Source: Agromyces fucosus (GTDB lineage: Bacteria; Actinomycetota; Actinomycetes; Actinomycetales; Microbacteriaceae). From it: DNA of 64,000 bases. Of this stretch, positions 25,842-34,218 are shown piece by piece (the stretch's first letter is position 1; each line of letters opens with the position of its first letter). Both the position numbers and the translations under genes were made by a program. The notes under the pieces are model-generated. The model was not told the DNA's origin, searched no databases, and saw only the letters and a list, made by a program, of their open reading frames with translations. The stretch is from contig NZ_SDPO01000002.1 of assembly GCF_004134865.1 (NCBI RefSeq), positions 248,001 to 312,000 of the forward strand, given 5' to 3'.

Positions 25842-26540
25842 TTGACAGCGACAGGCTCCAACCGTGGCGGTGCCACCCGCGCATCGACCGGCCGGGCTCG
25901 CCTCGACCGCGAATCCATCGTGGCCGCAGGCCTCGAACTGGCCGCGACCTCCGCGACCCCCACGATCTCGGTACGCGAGCTCGGCACCCAGCTCGGTGCC
26001 GACCCCACGGCGATCTACCGGCACTTCCGCAGCAAGGAGCAGCTGATGGAGGCGCTCCTCGACGAGTTGACGCTGCGCAGCGTCGCCGCCGTCACCGCGG
26101 AGAGGGCCGAGTGGCGCGAACGACTGCGGCAGCTCTCACGCGCGACCCTGGCCCACTACTCCGCGCACCCGGCCATCGGGGCCGAGGCCATCGTGCTCAC
26201 GACTCACGGACCGGGCGAGCTCGAGGCCATCGAGATCATGCTCGAGGCGTTCGCCGAGGCCGGGCTGGCCGGCGACGACGTGGTGCGGCACTACGCCCTG
26301 CTCGCCTCGCACGTGCTCTCGAGCGCCGCCGGCATCGCGCGAGGCCGCGCCGAGCGCGGCGACGGCCCCGAACCGGGCCCCTGGTTCGACGGTCCGATCC
26401 TCGCCGACCCCCGCCGGTTCCCGCTGATCACGGCCTTCAACAGCGAGCTCGCCGACCTGAAGGACGAGGACCTCTTCCTGCTCGGGGTCGAGGCCGTCAT
26501 CCAGTCCGCCGAGTTGACCGTGGCGCGCAACGCGGAGTAG
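25842..26540 (+). CDS. TetR family transcriptional regulator
   Basis: A 232-aa repressor-type protein with the N-terminal HTH (PTISVRELGTQLGADPTAIY, then RHFRSKEQLMEALLDELT) and a C-terminal TetR_C-type helical domain. The start is a TTG, supported by the run GAGGAGGAGGAGG six bases before it. It is divergent from the amidohydrolase/ABC/monooxygenase operon, and a 17-base palindrome covers the -35 boxes of both directions, so it most likely represses that operon and itself until the imported substrate or a product binds. It converges almost without gap on the araC-type gene. Confidence 0.88.
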   Translation: MTATGSNRGGATRASTGRARLDRESIVAAGLELAATSATPTISVRELGTQLGADPTAIYRHFRSKEQLMEALLDELTLRSVAAVTAERAEWRERLRQLSRATLAHYSAHPAIGAEAIVLTTHGPGELEAIEIMLEAFAEAGLAGDDVVRHYALLASHVLSSAAGIARGRAERGDGPEPGPWFDGPILADPRRFPLITAFNSELADLKDEDLFLLGVEAVIQSAELTVARNAE

Positions 26541-26543
26541 GCG

Positions 26544-27536
26544 TCACGGGGAGGCGGCCGGCGGCGGGCGCAACGCCGCGACGCCGAACCCGCCTCCTTC
26601 GCGACGCACCGCTCCCGGCGTCGAACCGTGGTGCCGCTTGAACGCACGCCCGAACGACGCCTCCGAGGCGTAGCCGACCCGACTCGAGATCGACGCGATC
26701 GAGTCGGTCGTGCCCGCGAGCTCGGCACGCGCCTGCTCGAGACGCCAGGCCGCGAGGTAGCGCATGGGCGGTTCGCCGACGAGCGCCGTGAAGCGCTCGG
26801 CGAACGAGGAGCGCGACATGTTCGCCTCCCGCGCGAGTTCGACCAGGGTCCAGTCGTGATCGAGGCGAGCATGCATGCGGCCGAGCGCGCGCCCGATGTG
26901 CGGGTCGCGGAGGGCGGCGAGCCATCCGGTGGCCGACGACTCCGAGCTCCGCAGCCACGAGCGAAGCACCTGCACGACGAGCACGTCCGCGAGGCTGGTC
27001 ATGACGGCCTCGCCTCCGGGCTGGATGCTCTCCGCCTCCCGGGCGAGCAGTCGCAGCACGGCCTGGAACGCGCCCGACTCGCCGTCGTCCCACGAGTCGA
27101 CCCTGATGACGGCGGGGAGCTCCTGGATCAGCCGGGCGGAGAGCGCACCGTCGACCTGCAGGGCCGCGTAGGCGATCTGCGTGCGATCACCCCCTCCCCC
27201 GAAGCGCATGTGCTCGTAGGTGTCGCTCACCTGCTCGACGGGGATCTCGAACAGCGGCGTGCTCGAGGCATCCGCTGCACTCAGCAGTCGATGCGATGCG
27301 CCGCGCGTGACGAGTGCGGCGCTGCCCGCCTCGAGCGAGTGCCGCTCACCGTCGATCTCGAGGACGCATCGGCCGGCGAGCACGACGGGCAGCATCATGA
27401 ACCCCTCGAGCTCGGGGAACTCCACGCCCCACGGCGCCGTAAGCTCGGCACGGCAGTAGAGCGCGCCGGTGAACCGGAGCAGGTGGAGGCCGTCGCCGAG
27501 GTGGTCCTCGGCGACGGGCGTGCGCGGGTTGACCAT
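26544..27536 (-). CDS. AraC family transcriptional regulator (cupin_6 N-terminus)
   Basis: A 330-aa regulator. The N-terminal part is an AraC_binding/cupin_6 sensing domain (GRCVLEIDGERHSLEAGSAALVTRG), and the C-terminal 100 residues hold the two AraC helix-turn-helix units (WTLVELAREANMSRSSFAER and IASISSRVGYASEASFGRAF, then KRHHGSTPGAVRR). It is divergent from the NmrA-type oxidoreductase at 27673, which it may activate; a direct repeat CGCAGATC x2 lies between. The ATG at 27536 lacks a clear ribosome binding site but the frame upstream is not conserved-looking. Confidence 0.86.
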   Translation of the reverse strand: MVNPRTPVAEDHLGDGLHLLRFTGALYCRAELTAPWGVEFPELEGFMMLPVVLAGRCVLEIDGERHSLEAGSAALVTRGASHRLLSAADASSTPLFEIPVEQVSDTYEHMRFGGGGDRTQIAYAALQVDGALSARLIQELPAVIRVDSWDDGESGAFQAVLRLLAREAESIQPGGEAVMTSLADVLVVQVLRSWLRSSESSATGWLAALRDPHIGRALGRMHARLDHDWTLVELAREANMSRSSFAERFTALVGEPPMRYLAAWRLEQARAELAGTTDSIASISSRVGYASEASFGRAFKRHHGSTPGAVRREGGGFGVAALRPPPAASP

Positions 27537-27562
27537 GAATCCAACGTGCCATGCAACTTGAC

Positions 27563-27578
27563 CGCAGATCCGCAGATC
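27563..27578. promoter_or_regulatory. Tandem CGCAGATC repeat in araC/nmrA divergent region
   Basis: CGCAGATC occurs twice head to tail at 27563-27570 and 27571-27578, in the 136-base divergent region. AraC proteins bind direct repeats, though usually with longer spacing, so this is only a candidate site. Confidence 0.35.
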
Positions 27579-27672
27579 CGGACGATCGGCATACGAATCC
27601 GGCCGCATGGCGATTGAACGTCCGGAGACTTCGGTCGAAGGTGGACTCACCACCCACCGAAAGGAACCCATC

Positions 27673-28515
27673 ATGTCAACGAACTTCGCCGTCATCGGCT
27701 CCACCGGCAAGACCGGCCGCCGCGTCGCCGATCTCCTCGAGGCGGAGGGCTTCGCAGTGCGCCGACTCTCCCGCGGCACGAGCCCGGCGTTCGACTGGGA
27801 GCACCCGGAGCGCTGGGCCGACGCCCTGCGGGGTATCGACCGCGTGTACGCGGCCTATGTGCCCGACCTGGCCGCCCCCGGTTCCGAGACGGCGATCGCG
27901 CGTCTGGCGGATGTCGCAGCCGACGCGGGTGTCGAGCGCATCGTGCTGCTCTCGGGGCGCGGCGAAGACGGCGCGCGCCGCTGCGAGGACATCCTGCTCG
28001 CATCGAGCGTGCCGGCGACGATCGTGCGGGCGAGCTGGTTCGCGCAGAACTTCACCGAGGGCATGCTGAGCGACGCGACCGTCACCGGGGTGCTGGCCCT
28101 TCCCGCCGCCGCCGTTCGGGAGCCGTTCATCGACGTCGACGACGTGGCAGCGGTCGCCGTCGCCGCACTCACCGAGCCCGGAGCGGTGCACGCGAACCGC
28201 GTCCATGAGGTGACCGGACCGGAGTCGCTGACGTTCGCCGAGGTCGCGGCGATCATGTCGGAGACCACCGGGCGAGAGGTCGCGTACCTGCCGATGGGCT
28301 TCGACGAGTTCCACGCCGCAGTGGCGGCGGAGGCGGGCGAGGCCGTCGCGACCCTGCTCACCGAGCTCTGCCGCGAGACCTTCGACGGGCGGAACGTGCT
28401 CCCCACCGACGGCGTGGACGCCGCCCTCGGGCGACCGCCGCGCGACGTCCGGTCGGTGCTGCGCGCTGCGGCGGCCGCAGCGACGGCGACGGCAGCGGAC
28501 CGGTCGTCGTCGTAG
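27673..28515 (+). CDS. NmrA/NAD(P)H-binding atypical SDR protein
   Basis: A 280-aa Rossmann protein with the NmrA-type dinucleotide motif FAVIGSTGKTGRRVADLLEAEG at its N-terminus and RIVLLSGRGEDGARRCEDILLAS in place of the usual SDR active site. The later ASWFAQNFTEGML and EPFIDVDDVAAVAVAAL are typical of the NmrA/HSCARG and quinone-oxidoreductase-like groups. It may reduce quinones or act as a redox sensor. The ATG at 27673 has AAAGGA upstream. The divergent AraC protein is the probable regulator. It converges with the XRE gene at 28528. Confidence 0.83.
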   Translation: MSTNFAVIGSTGKTGRRVADLLEAEGFAVRRLSRGTSPAFDWEHPERWADALRGIDRVYAAYVPDLAAPGSETAIARLADVAADAGVERIVLLSGRGEDGARRCEDILLASSVPATIVRASWFAQNFTEGMLSDATVTGVLALPAAAVREPFIDVDDVAAVAVAALTEPGAVHANRVHEVTGPESLTFAEVAAIMSETTGREVAYLPMGFDEFHAAVAAEAGEAVATLLTELCRETFDGRNVLPTDGVDAALGRPPRDVRSVLRAAAAAATATAADRSSS

Positions 28516-28527
28516 CCGACACGCCTC

Positions 28528-28764
28528 TCAGGCGTCGTCGGATGCAGCGGGCCCGGCGACCTCCTCGACCCACTCGAGCAGGTCGCCGGGCTGGCATCCG
28601 AGCACGCGGCACATCGCGTCGAGCGTGGTGAAGCGGACCGCCTTCGCGCGGCCGTTCTTCAGCACGGCCACGTTCGCCGGGGTGAGCCCGATGCGATCGG
28701 CGAACTCCCCCACGCTCATCTTGCGCTTCGCGAGCTCGACGTCGATGCGCACGATGATCGGCAT
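28528..28764 (-). CDS. XRE/Cro-type helix-turn-helix regulator (YozG-like)
   Basis: A 78-aa DNA-binding protein consisting of one Cro/C1 HTH (KRKMSVGEFADRIGLTPANV, then AVLKNGRAKAVRFTTLDAMCRVLGCQPGDLLEW). Its ATG overlaps the TGA of the DUF2975 gene upstream (ATGA). XRE-DUF2975 pairs of this order are widespread in Actinobacteria and Firmicutes; the small regulator probably represses the pair, and the palindrome at 29285-29301 is its likely operator. The physiological trigger is unknown. Confidence 0.86.
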   Translation of the reverse strand: MPIIVRIDVELAKRKMSVGEFADRIGLTPANVAVLKNGRAKAVRFTTLDAMCRVLGCQPGDLLEWVEEVAGPAASDDA

Positions 28765-29261
28765 CAGATCACGTCCTCGAGGTCGGTACGCAGTAGCGTC
28801 GCCTGGCGGAGCAGCGCGCGCATCACCACCATGGTCAGCACGAGTACCGCACCGATCAGCACCATGCCCGTGAGCACCACTGGGATGCCGGGGTCGCGCA
28901 GTTCGGGCGTGAAGTAGATGACCGAGACGAAGTAGGCCGAAACTCCCGCCAGCAGCACCCAGGCGACGACCATCGCCCAGACGATGCCGTCGACCCAGGC
29001 GAAGGCCTCTTCGCTGAAGATCCGGTCGGACCGGACGAGGCTGAGCAGCCGCCACGTGCAGACGATGACGACCTGGAAGCACAGCACCTCGAGGATCGAG
29101 AAGGTCAACAGCAGCCACGGGATGAATCCGCTCTCGGGATGCTCGCTCGCCATGTGGGAGAACTGGCCGGGCAGGCTCAGCAGTTGCGCGATCAACAGCC
29201 CGACGAAGACGAGCACGAGCAGGACTCGCAGGGGCACGATGACGCGATCGATCGTACGCAT
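28764..29261 (-). CDS. DUF2975 domain membrane protein
   Basis: A 165-aa membrane protein with four predicted helices: IVPLRVLLVLVFVGLLIAQL, a second from LLLTFSILEVLCFQVVIVCT, then FAWVDGIVWAMVVAWVLLAG and VVLTGMVLIGAVLVLTMVVM. DUF2975 proteins have no assigned function but are almost always paired with a small XRE regulator, as here, where the regulator gene overlaps its stop. The promoter region upstream has a TTGACA inside a perfect 17-base palindrome. The pair may sense the membrane or cell envelope; that is speculation. Confidence 0.84.
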   Translation of the reverse strand: MRTIDRVIVPLRVLLVLVFVGLLIAQLLSLPGQFSHMASEHPESGFIPWLLLTFSILEVLCFQVVIVCTWRLLSLVRSDRIFSEEAFAWVDGIVWAMVVAWVLLAGVSAYFVSVIYFTPELRDPGIPVVLTGMVLIGAVLVLTMVVMRALLRQATLLRTDLEDVI

Positions 29262-29284
29262 GCATCGAGTTTCGTTATTTCTCT

Positions 29285-29301
29285 ATCGATTGTCAATCGA
29301 T
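29285..29301 (-). promoter_or_regulatory. Palindromic operator with -35 box upstream of DUF2975-XRE
   Basis: ATCGATTG-T-CAATCGAT is a perfect palindrome 24 bases before the DUF2975 start. The minus strand reads TTGACA within it (complement of 29291-29296), so a bound dimer would cover the -35. The neighbouring XRE protein is the natural candidate. The rest of the 29262-29454 gap is comparatively AT-rich and holds TAGGAT (29407-29412) as a possible -10 for the fucosidase gene. Confidence 0.65.
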
Positions 29302-29454
29302 CAGCTCGACCGAGTTCGTGCGCCCGAGCACCCAACGCGTCATATGCCCGCGCCCCCCTGTACATCCGGCCCGTCGTCCGGCAATATGAAGGCGGTGAGA
29401 ATCAAATAGGATATTTGCTCACTGCATCCCGACAACGACGTCCCGGAGGTCCCC

Positions 29455-32400
29455 TTGATTCTGAACCGTGAAATGCCGCGGCGACGAGCGCTCCAGCTCG
29501 GCAGCGTGGCTGCCCTGGCGCCGCTCCTCCCGAACCTGCTGACCGCGCAGTCCGCTTCCGCCGCGGCGATCGCCGGAGTCCGGCGCGCCACCGTCGGAGC
29601 ACTCGAGCTCCCCGACATCTCCACCAAGTCGCTCTGGTACGGCGTACCGGGCACCGATTGGGCATCGCAGGCCCTGCCCGTCGGCAACGGCCGCCTCGGC
29701 GCCATGCTCTACAGCCACCCCGAGGAAGAGGTCGTGCAGTTCAACGAGCAGAGCCTCTGGGGCGGTGTCAACAACTACGACAACGCCCTCATGGGCCAGT
29801 CCGAGACCGCCTTCGACACGAGCATGACCGGCTTCGGCTCCTACCTGAACTTCGGCACCGTGAAGGTCTCGTTCGGTGGACGGCCGACGGTCACGGCACC
29901 CGGCGGGCCGTACCAGGACTCGACCTCGAGCCAGACGGTCGCGCAGACATACGACGGCGACCCCAATTCCAAGTGGTGCATCATCGCGCCGCCCGCCCAC
30001 GTGCTGTGGCAGGCTCAGCTGCCGGCCCCGACGGTCGTGTCGTCCTACAAGTTCACGAGCGCCGCAGACGTGCCGGCTCGCGATCCGCAGAACTGGAGCC
30101 TGCTCGGCTCCAACGACGGCACCACTTGGGCGACCCTCGACACGCGCGCGATCCCGCCGTTCGAGCAGCGGCTGCAGACGAAGACCTTCGAGTTCGCGAA
30201 CACCACGGCCTACCGGTTCTACCGCTTCGACATCCTGCCGATCGCCGGGGTCAGCCACTTCCAGGTGGCCGAGATCAGCCTCGTCGGCGTCGACATGGCC
30301 GGCGGCGGACTGGTCTACGCGACCTCCCCCAGCGGCCACTCGGCCGACGCGGGCAGCGACCTCGTGCGCAGCGTCGACGGCGACCCCTCGACCGTCTGGC
30401 GGGTCGACGGCGTCGGCTCGGGCGCGAGCTGGCAGCTCGAGCTCCCCACGAAGCAGGCGCTCACCAAGTACGTGCTCACGAGCGCGGCCGACCAGCCCGA
30501 GCTCGACCCCCGTGACTGGAAGCTCGAGGCGTCGAACGGTGCGAACACCTGGGTCACCCTCGACACGAAGTCCGGCCAGACCTTCGCCGCTCGCGGCGAG
30601 GCGAAGGAGTTCGCCTTCGCGAACACGACGACCTACTCGCTGTACCGCCTGACGTTCACCGCGCCCGGCACCCTGCAGCTCGCCGGCGTCGCGTTCGTCG
30701 GCACCGGCTTCGACAGCCGCACCCGACGCGTGATCGCCGACTACCGGCGCGCGCTCGACACCTCCGTCGGCGTACAGGTCACGCAGTTCTCGACGCCCGC
30801 GGGCCGCGTGCTGCGCGAGTCCTTCGCGAGCCGCGCCTCCGACGTGGTGGTGCTCCGCTACACGACGGATGCCGCAGCCGGCCTCACCGGCACGATCGAC
30901 GTCACCTCGGCGCACGCCTCCGCTCCCACGACGGCCGATGGCGCCGCGCGACGGCTCGGCTTCCAGGGCACCCTGGGCAACGGCCTCAAGCACGCCGCCA
31001 CGATCCAGATCGCCGACACCGACGGCGAGGTGACCGTCGAAGGCGCCTCGCTGAAGTTCACCGGCGCCTCGACGATCACCCTCGTGCTCGACGCCCGCAC
31101 GAACTACAAGCTGAGTGCCGCCGACGGCTGGCGCGGGTCCGAGCCGCGGCCCGCCGTCGATGCCGCGATCGCCGCGGCATCCGCTCGCCCGTACGCCGAG
31201 CTGCGCAGCGAGCACACGGCGCAGATCGCCGCGCTCATGTCACGGGCGACGGTGACGTGGGGCGATTCGGATGCCTCGGTGCTGGCGCTGCCGACGAGTG
31301 TGCGCCTCGCCCGCTACAAGGCCGGCGGCGACGACCCCACGCTCGAGCAGGCGATGTACGACTACGGCCGCTACCTGCTGGTCAGCTCCTCGCGTCCAGG
31401 CGGCCTGCCCGCCAACCTGCAGGGGCTCTGGAACAACAGCAATCAGCCGCCGTGGGCCGCCGACTACCACACCAACATCAACGTGCAGATGAACTACTGG
31501 GCGGCCGAGAGCACGGCACTGCCCGAGTCGCACGAGGCGCTCGTCGGCTTCGTCGAGCAGGTAGCCGTGCCGAGCCGCATCGCGACGAAGAACGCGTTCG
31601 GCCAGAACACGCCAGGCTGGACGGCACGCACCTCGCAGAGCGTGTTCGGCGGCAACGCGTGGGAGTGGAACACCGTCGCGAGCGCCTGGTACGCACTGCA
31701 CCTCTACGAGCACTTCGCATACACGCAGGATCGCGACTACCTGCAGAACGTCGCCTACCCGATCCTCAAGGAGATCTGCGAGTTCTGGGAGCACCGCCTC
31801 AAGGAACTGCCCGACGGCACCCTCGTGTCGCCGAACAGCTGGTCGCCCGAGCACGGTCCCCGCGAAGACGGCGTCATGTACGACCAGCAGATCATCTGGG
31901 ACCTGTTCCAGAACTACCTCGACAGTGCCGACGCCCTCGACATCGACCCGGAGTACCGGGCGACCGTCGCCGACCTGCAGTCGCGCCTCGCGCCGAACAA
32001 GATCGGCAGCTGGGGCCAGCTGCAGGAGTGGCAGACCGACCGCGACGACCCGAACAGCATCCACCGCCACACCTCGCACCTGTTCGCGGTGTTCCCCGGC
32101 CGTCAGATCACGACGCAGACGCCCGAGCTCGCGGCGGCGGCACTCGTCTCGCTGAAGGCCCGTTGCGGCGAGAAGACCGGGGTGCCGTTCACGGCCGCCA
32201 CCGTCTCCGGCGACAGCCGCCAGTCGTGGGCGTGGCCGTGGCGTGCCGCGCTGTTCGCCCGCCTCGGCGATGCGTTCCGCGCTCGCGAGATGGTGCGGGG
32301 CCTGCTCAGCTACAACACCCTGACGAACCTGTTCTGCACCGCTTCGGGCGTCTTCCAGATGGATGGCAACTTCGGCATCCCGGCGGCGATCACCGAGATG

Positions 32401-32934
32401 CTGCTGCAGAGCCACGACGGCAAGATCCGGCTGGTTCCGGCCCTGCCCGCCGAGTGGGCCGCCACCGGCTCGTTCACGGGCCTCCGCGCTCGTGGCGGCT
32501 ACGCGGTCGACTGCACGTGGGCGAACGGCCAGGTCACCTCCTTCACCGTGACGGCCGACAAGACGACGAACCCGAGCGCCGTCACGGTCGTCGTGAACGG
32601 CGCGGAGCAGACCGTCATCCCGGTCGGCATCAACCCCAACCCGACGCTGGCGGTGGCCGTGACGGTCGAGCCGCGCATCATCGGCGGCAAGGTGGTGCTC
32701 TCGGTGAAGGCGACGAACAACGAGGCGGTGCCGGTGGCGCTGACCTTCGAGTCGGCGTACGGCACCAAGTCGTTCGCCGCCGTCGCCCCCGGCAAGAACG
32801 CGACCCACGTGTTCTCGACGCGCAAGACGAGCGTGCCCGCGGGCGCGGTCACCGTCACGGCGACCGCGACGATCGACGGTGCGCCCGTGACGGCCTCCAC
32901 CGAGACGGCGTACGCGGCGGCGCCCGCCAACTGA
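29455..32934 (+). CDS. Secreted GH95 alpha-L-fucosidase with two inserted F5/8 type C modules
   Basis: A 1159-aa exported glycosidase. TTG start, GGAGG five bases upstream. The Tat-like signal has RRRALQLG then a hydrophobic stretch to about residue 36. The GH95 N-terminal beta-domain (SLWYGVPGTDWASQALPVGN) is broken after residue ~140 by two F5/8C/discoidin-like modules (~145-282 and ~285-418) and resumes at VIADYRRALD. The (alpha/alpha)6 barrel keeps the residues used by bifidobacterial AfcA: the two Asn of HTNIN (674, 676), Glu799 in SPEHG and Asp970 in QMDGNFG. A C-terminal module (~1073-1153) is shared with the GH20 enzyme here. It should release alpha-1,2-fucose (or alpha-L-galactose) from glycans outside the cell. 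Confidence 0.9.
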   Translation: MILNREMPRRRALQLGSVAALAPLLPNLLTAQSASAAAIAGVRRATVGALELPDISTKSLWYGVPGTDWASQALPVGNGRLGAMLYSHPEEEVVQFNEQSLWGGVNNYDNALMGQSETAFDTSMTGFGSYLNFGTVKVSFGGRPTVTAPGGPYQDSTSSQTVAQTYDGDPNSKWCIIAPPAHVLWQAQLPAPTVVSSYKFTSAADVPARDPQNWSLLGSNDGTTWATLDTRAIPPFEQRLQTKTFEFANTTAYRFYRFDILPIAGVSHFQVAEISLVGVDMAGGGLVYATSPSGHSADAGSDLVRSVDGDPSTVWRVDGVGSGASWQLELPTKQALTKYVLTSAADQPELDPRDWKLEASNGANTWVTLDTKSGQTFAARGEAKEFAFANTTTYSLYRLTFTAPGTLQLAGVAFVGTGFDSRTRRVIADYRRALDTSVGVQVTQFSTPAGRVLRESFASRASDVVVLRYTTDAAAGLTGTIDVTSAHASAPTTADGAARRLGFQGTLGNGLKHAATIQIADTDGEVTVEGASLKFTGASTITLVLDARTNYKLSAADGWRGSEPRPAVDAAIAAASARPYAELRSEHTAQIAALMSRATVTWGDSDASVLALPTSVRLARYKAGGDDPTLEQAMYDYGRYLLVSSSRPGGLPANLQGLWNNSNQPPWAADYHTNINVQMNYWAAESTALPESHEALVGFVEQVAVPSRIATKNAFGQNTPGWTARTSQSVFGGNAWEWNTVASAWYALHLYEHFAYTQDRDYLQNVAYPILKEICEFWEHRLKELPDGTLVSPNSWSPEHGPREDGVMYDQQIIWDLFQNYLDSADALDIDPEYRATVADLQSRLAPNKIGSWGQLQEWQTDRDDPNSIHRHTSHLFAVFPGRQITTQTPELAAAALVSLKARCGEKTGVPFTAATVSGDSRQSWAWPWRAALFARLGDAFRAREMVRGLLSYNTLTNLFCTASGVFQMDGNFGIPAAITEMLLQSHDGKIRLVPALPAEWAATGSFTGLRARGGYAVDCTWANGQVTSFTVTADKTTNPSAVTVVVNGAEQTVIPVGINPNPTLAVAVTVEPRIIGGKVVLSVKATNNEAVPVALTFESAYGTKSFAAVAPGKNATHVFSTRKTSVPAGAVTVTATATIDGAPVTASTETAYAAAPAN

Positions 32935-33005
32935 TCCCACCTCTTCACCCTGTTCGACACCAGTTCCGAATGCACGACACCCGTACCAATGCAAGGAGAA
33001 TCCCA

Positions 33006-33632
33006 ATGAGCAAGACAGCATTCGCCGCACGATGCACCGCGGTCACGATCGGCACCGCACTGCTGGTCGGCGTCGCCGGCATCGCGATGGCCGAGGAAGG
33101 CACCAACGGCGACCACGACGTCGCCGTGAACGTCGAGGTCACCGAGTTGAGCGAGCCCGGCGTCCTCGCCATGACCGTGGCCGGCACCAGCACCGACCTC
33201 CTCGAAGACGGCTCCACCGCCACCGTGCGCCAGTTCACCGGCGCACTGCCCACCGTCACCGTCACCGACACCCGCGCCGCCGAGGACATCCCCGCCGACG
33301 CCGCCTGGTACGTGCTCGGCACCTCCACCGACTTCACCGGCAGCGCCGGACAGGCCCCGATCAGCGCCGGACACCTGGGCTGGACCCCTGACCTGCTCGA
33401 CGGCGGCGAATCCGGACAGGTCTCCGAAGGCGACCAGGTCGACACCGTCCTCGATTCCGGCGCCAACGCCGTCGGCCTCGTCGACCAGGAGCTCCTCGCC
33501 TCGGCCTGGAACTCCGGCGACATCGCCACCGAAGGACAGTGGACCGCCACCGCGAACCTCTTCCTCCGCACCCCCGCGACCGTCGCCGCCGGCGATTACA
33601 CCGCCAACCTCACCCTCTCCCTCTTCGAGTAA
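33006..33632 (+). CDS. Secreted WxL-like domain protein
   Basis: A 208-aa exported protein. A Sec signal peptide (VTIGTALLVGVAGIAMAEEG, cleavage after AMA) precedes a beta-rich domain with VTDTRAAEDIPADAAWYVLG, STDFTGSAGQAPISAGHLGW and a C-terminal GDYTANLTLSLFE, the layout of WxL-like cell-wall-binding domains. There is no LPXTG motif or C-terminal membrane helix, so binding to the wall must be non-covalent. Codons end in C to an extreme degree, suggesting high expression. AAGGAG precedes the start, 71 bases after the GH95 stop; a strong terminator follows. It may help display the fucosidase or other exoproteins, but this is inferred only from position. Confidence 0.72.
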   Translation: MSKTAFAARCTAVTIGTALLVGVAGIAMAEEGTNGDHDVAVNVEVTELSEPGVLAMTVAGTSTDLLEDGSTATVRQFTGALPTVTVTDTRAAEDIPADAAWYVLGTSTDFTGSAGQAPISAGHLGWTPDLLDGGESGQVSEGDQVDTVLDSGANAVGLVDQELLASAWNSGDIATEGQWTATANLFLRTPATVAAGDYTANLTLSLFE

Positions 33633-33679
33633 GAGGAACGACACGACGTCGGCCGCCCATCGGCCGACCGCGAGCACAG

Positions 33680-33705
33680 GGGCCCGGTGCACTCGCACCG
33701 GGCCC
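33680..33705 (+). terminator. Terminator hairpin after the WxL-like gene
   Basis: Perfect 11-base inverted repeat GGGCCCGGTGC with loop ACTC, 47 bases after the stop codon, followed by TTGG. It probably ends the GH95/WxL transcript. Confidence 0.8.
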
Positions 33706-33737
33706 TTGGCCGTCACCTCGCCCGGTAGGCTCACGGC

Positions 33738-34109
33738 ATGCTCGCCGCCGTCGCGCTCTGCGCGATCCTCGCCGCCCTCGCCGTCTTCCAACTCGCACTC
33801 GCCCTCGGCGCCCCACTCGGCAGGTTCGCGTGGGGCGGGCAGCACCGCGTGCTCCCGACACGGCTGCGCATCGGCAGCGCGGTCTCGATCGTGATCTACG
33901 CGGTCATCGCGGTGCTCGCGCTCGATCGAGCAGGCGCCGTCGACGTCGTCTCCGACGTGGTCTCGACCGTCGGCATGTGGGTCGTGTTCGCGTACTTCGT
34001 GCTCGGCATCCCGATGAACGCAATCTCGCGCAGTACCGCCGAGCGGTACACGATGACGCCGATCGTCGCCGTGCTCGCCGTTTTGAGCCTCGTCATCGCC
34101 ATCGGTTAG
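33738..34109 (+). CDS. Small four-helix membrane protein of unknown function
   Basis: A 123-aa protein that is almost entirely membrane helices: LAAVALCAILAALAVFQLAL, IGSAVSIVIYAVIAVLAL, VVSTVGMWVVFAYFVLGIPM and IVAVLAVLSLVIAIG. A short loop (GAPLGRFAWGGQHRVLPTRL) is hydrophilic, and the pattern AWGGQHRVLP recurs in small actinobacterial membrane proteins that I cannot name. No catalytic motif is visible. It begins at an ATG shortly after a terminator and is followed by a CPBP protease gene 109 bases on. Confidence 0.72.
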   Translation: MLAAVALCAILAALAVFQLALALGAPLGRFAWGGQHRVLPTRLRIGSAVSIVIYAVIAVLALDRAGAVDVVSDVVSTVGMWVVFAYFVLGIPMNAISRSTAERYTMTPIVAVLAVLSLVIAIG

Positions 34110-34218
34110 TGCGACGCGCAGTGTCGACACGGCGTCGCTGCGTTTCCCGAGCACGGCTCGGCGATACCGTTGACGAGCGCGCAGACTCCGCGCCTCGCCC
34201 CCCTTGAGATGAGGCACC

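Noticed and set aside
30321..32934. Possible mobile element or genomic island carrying the GH95/WxL genes
   Set aside because: No integrase, transposase, tRNA or flanking repeats seen; base composition stays like the rest except for AT-richer promoter DNA.
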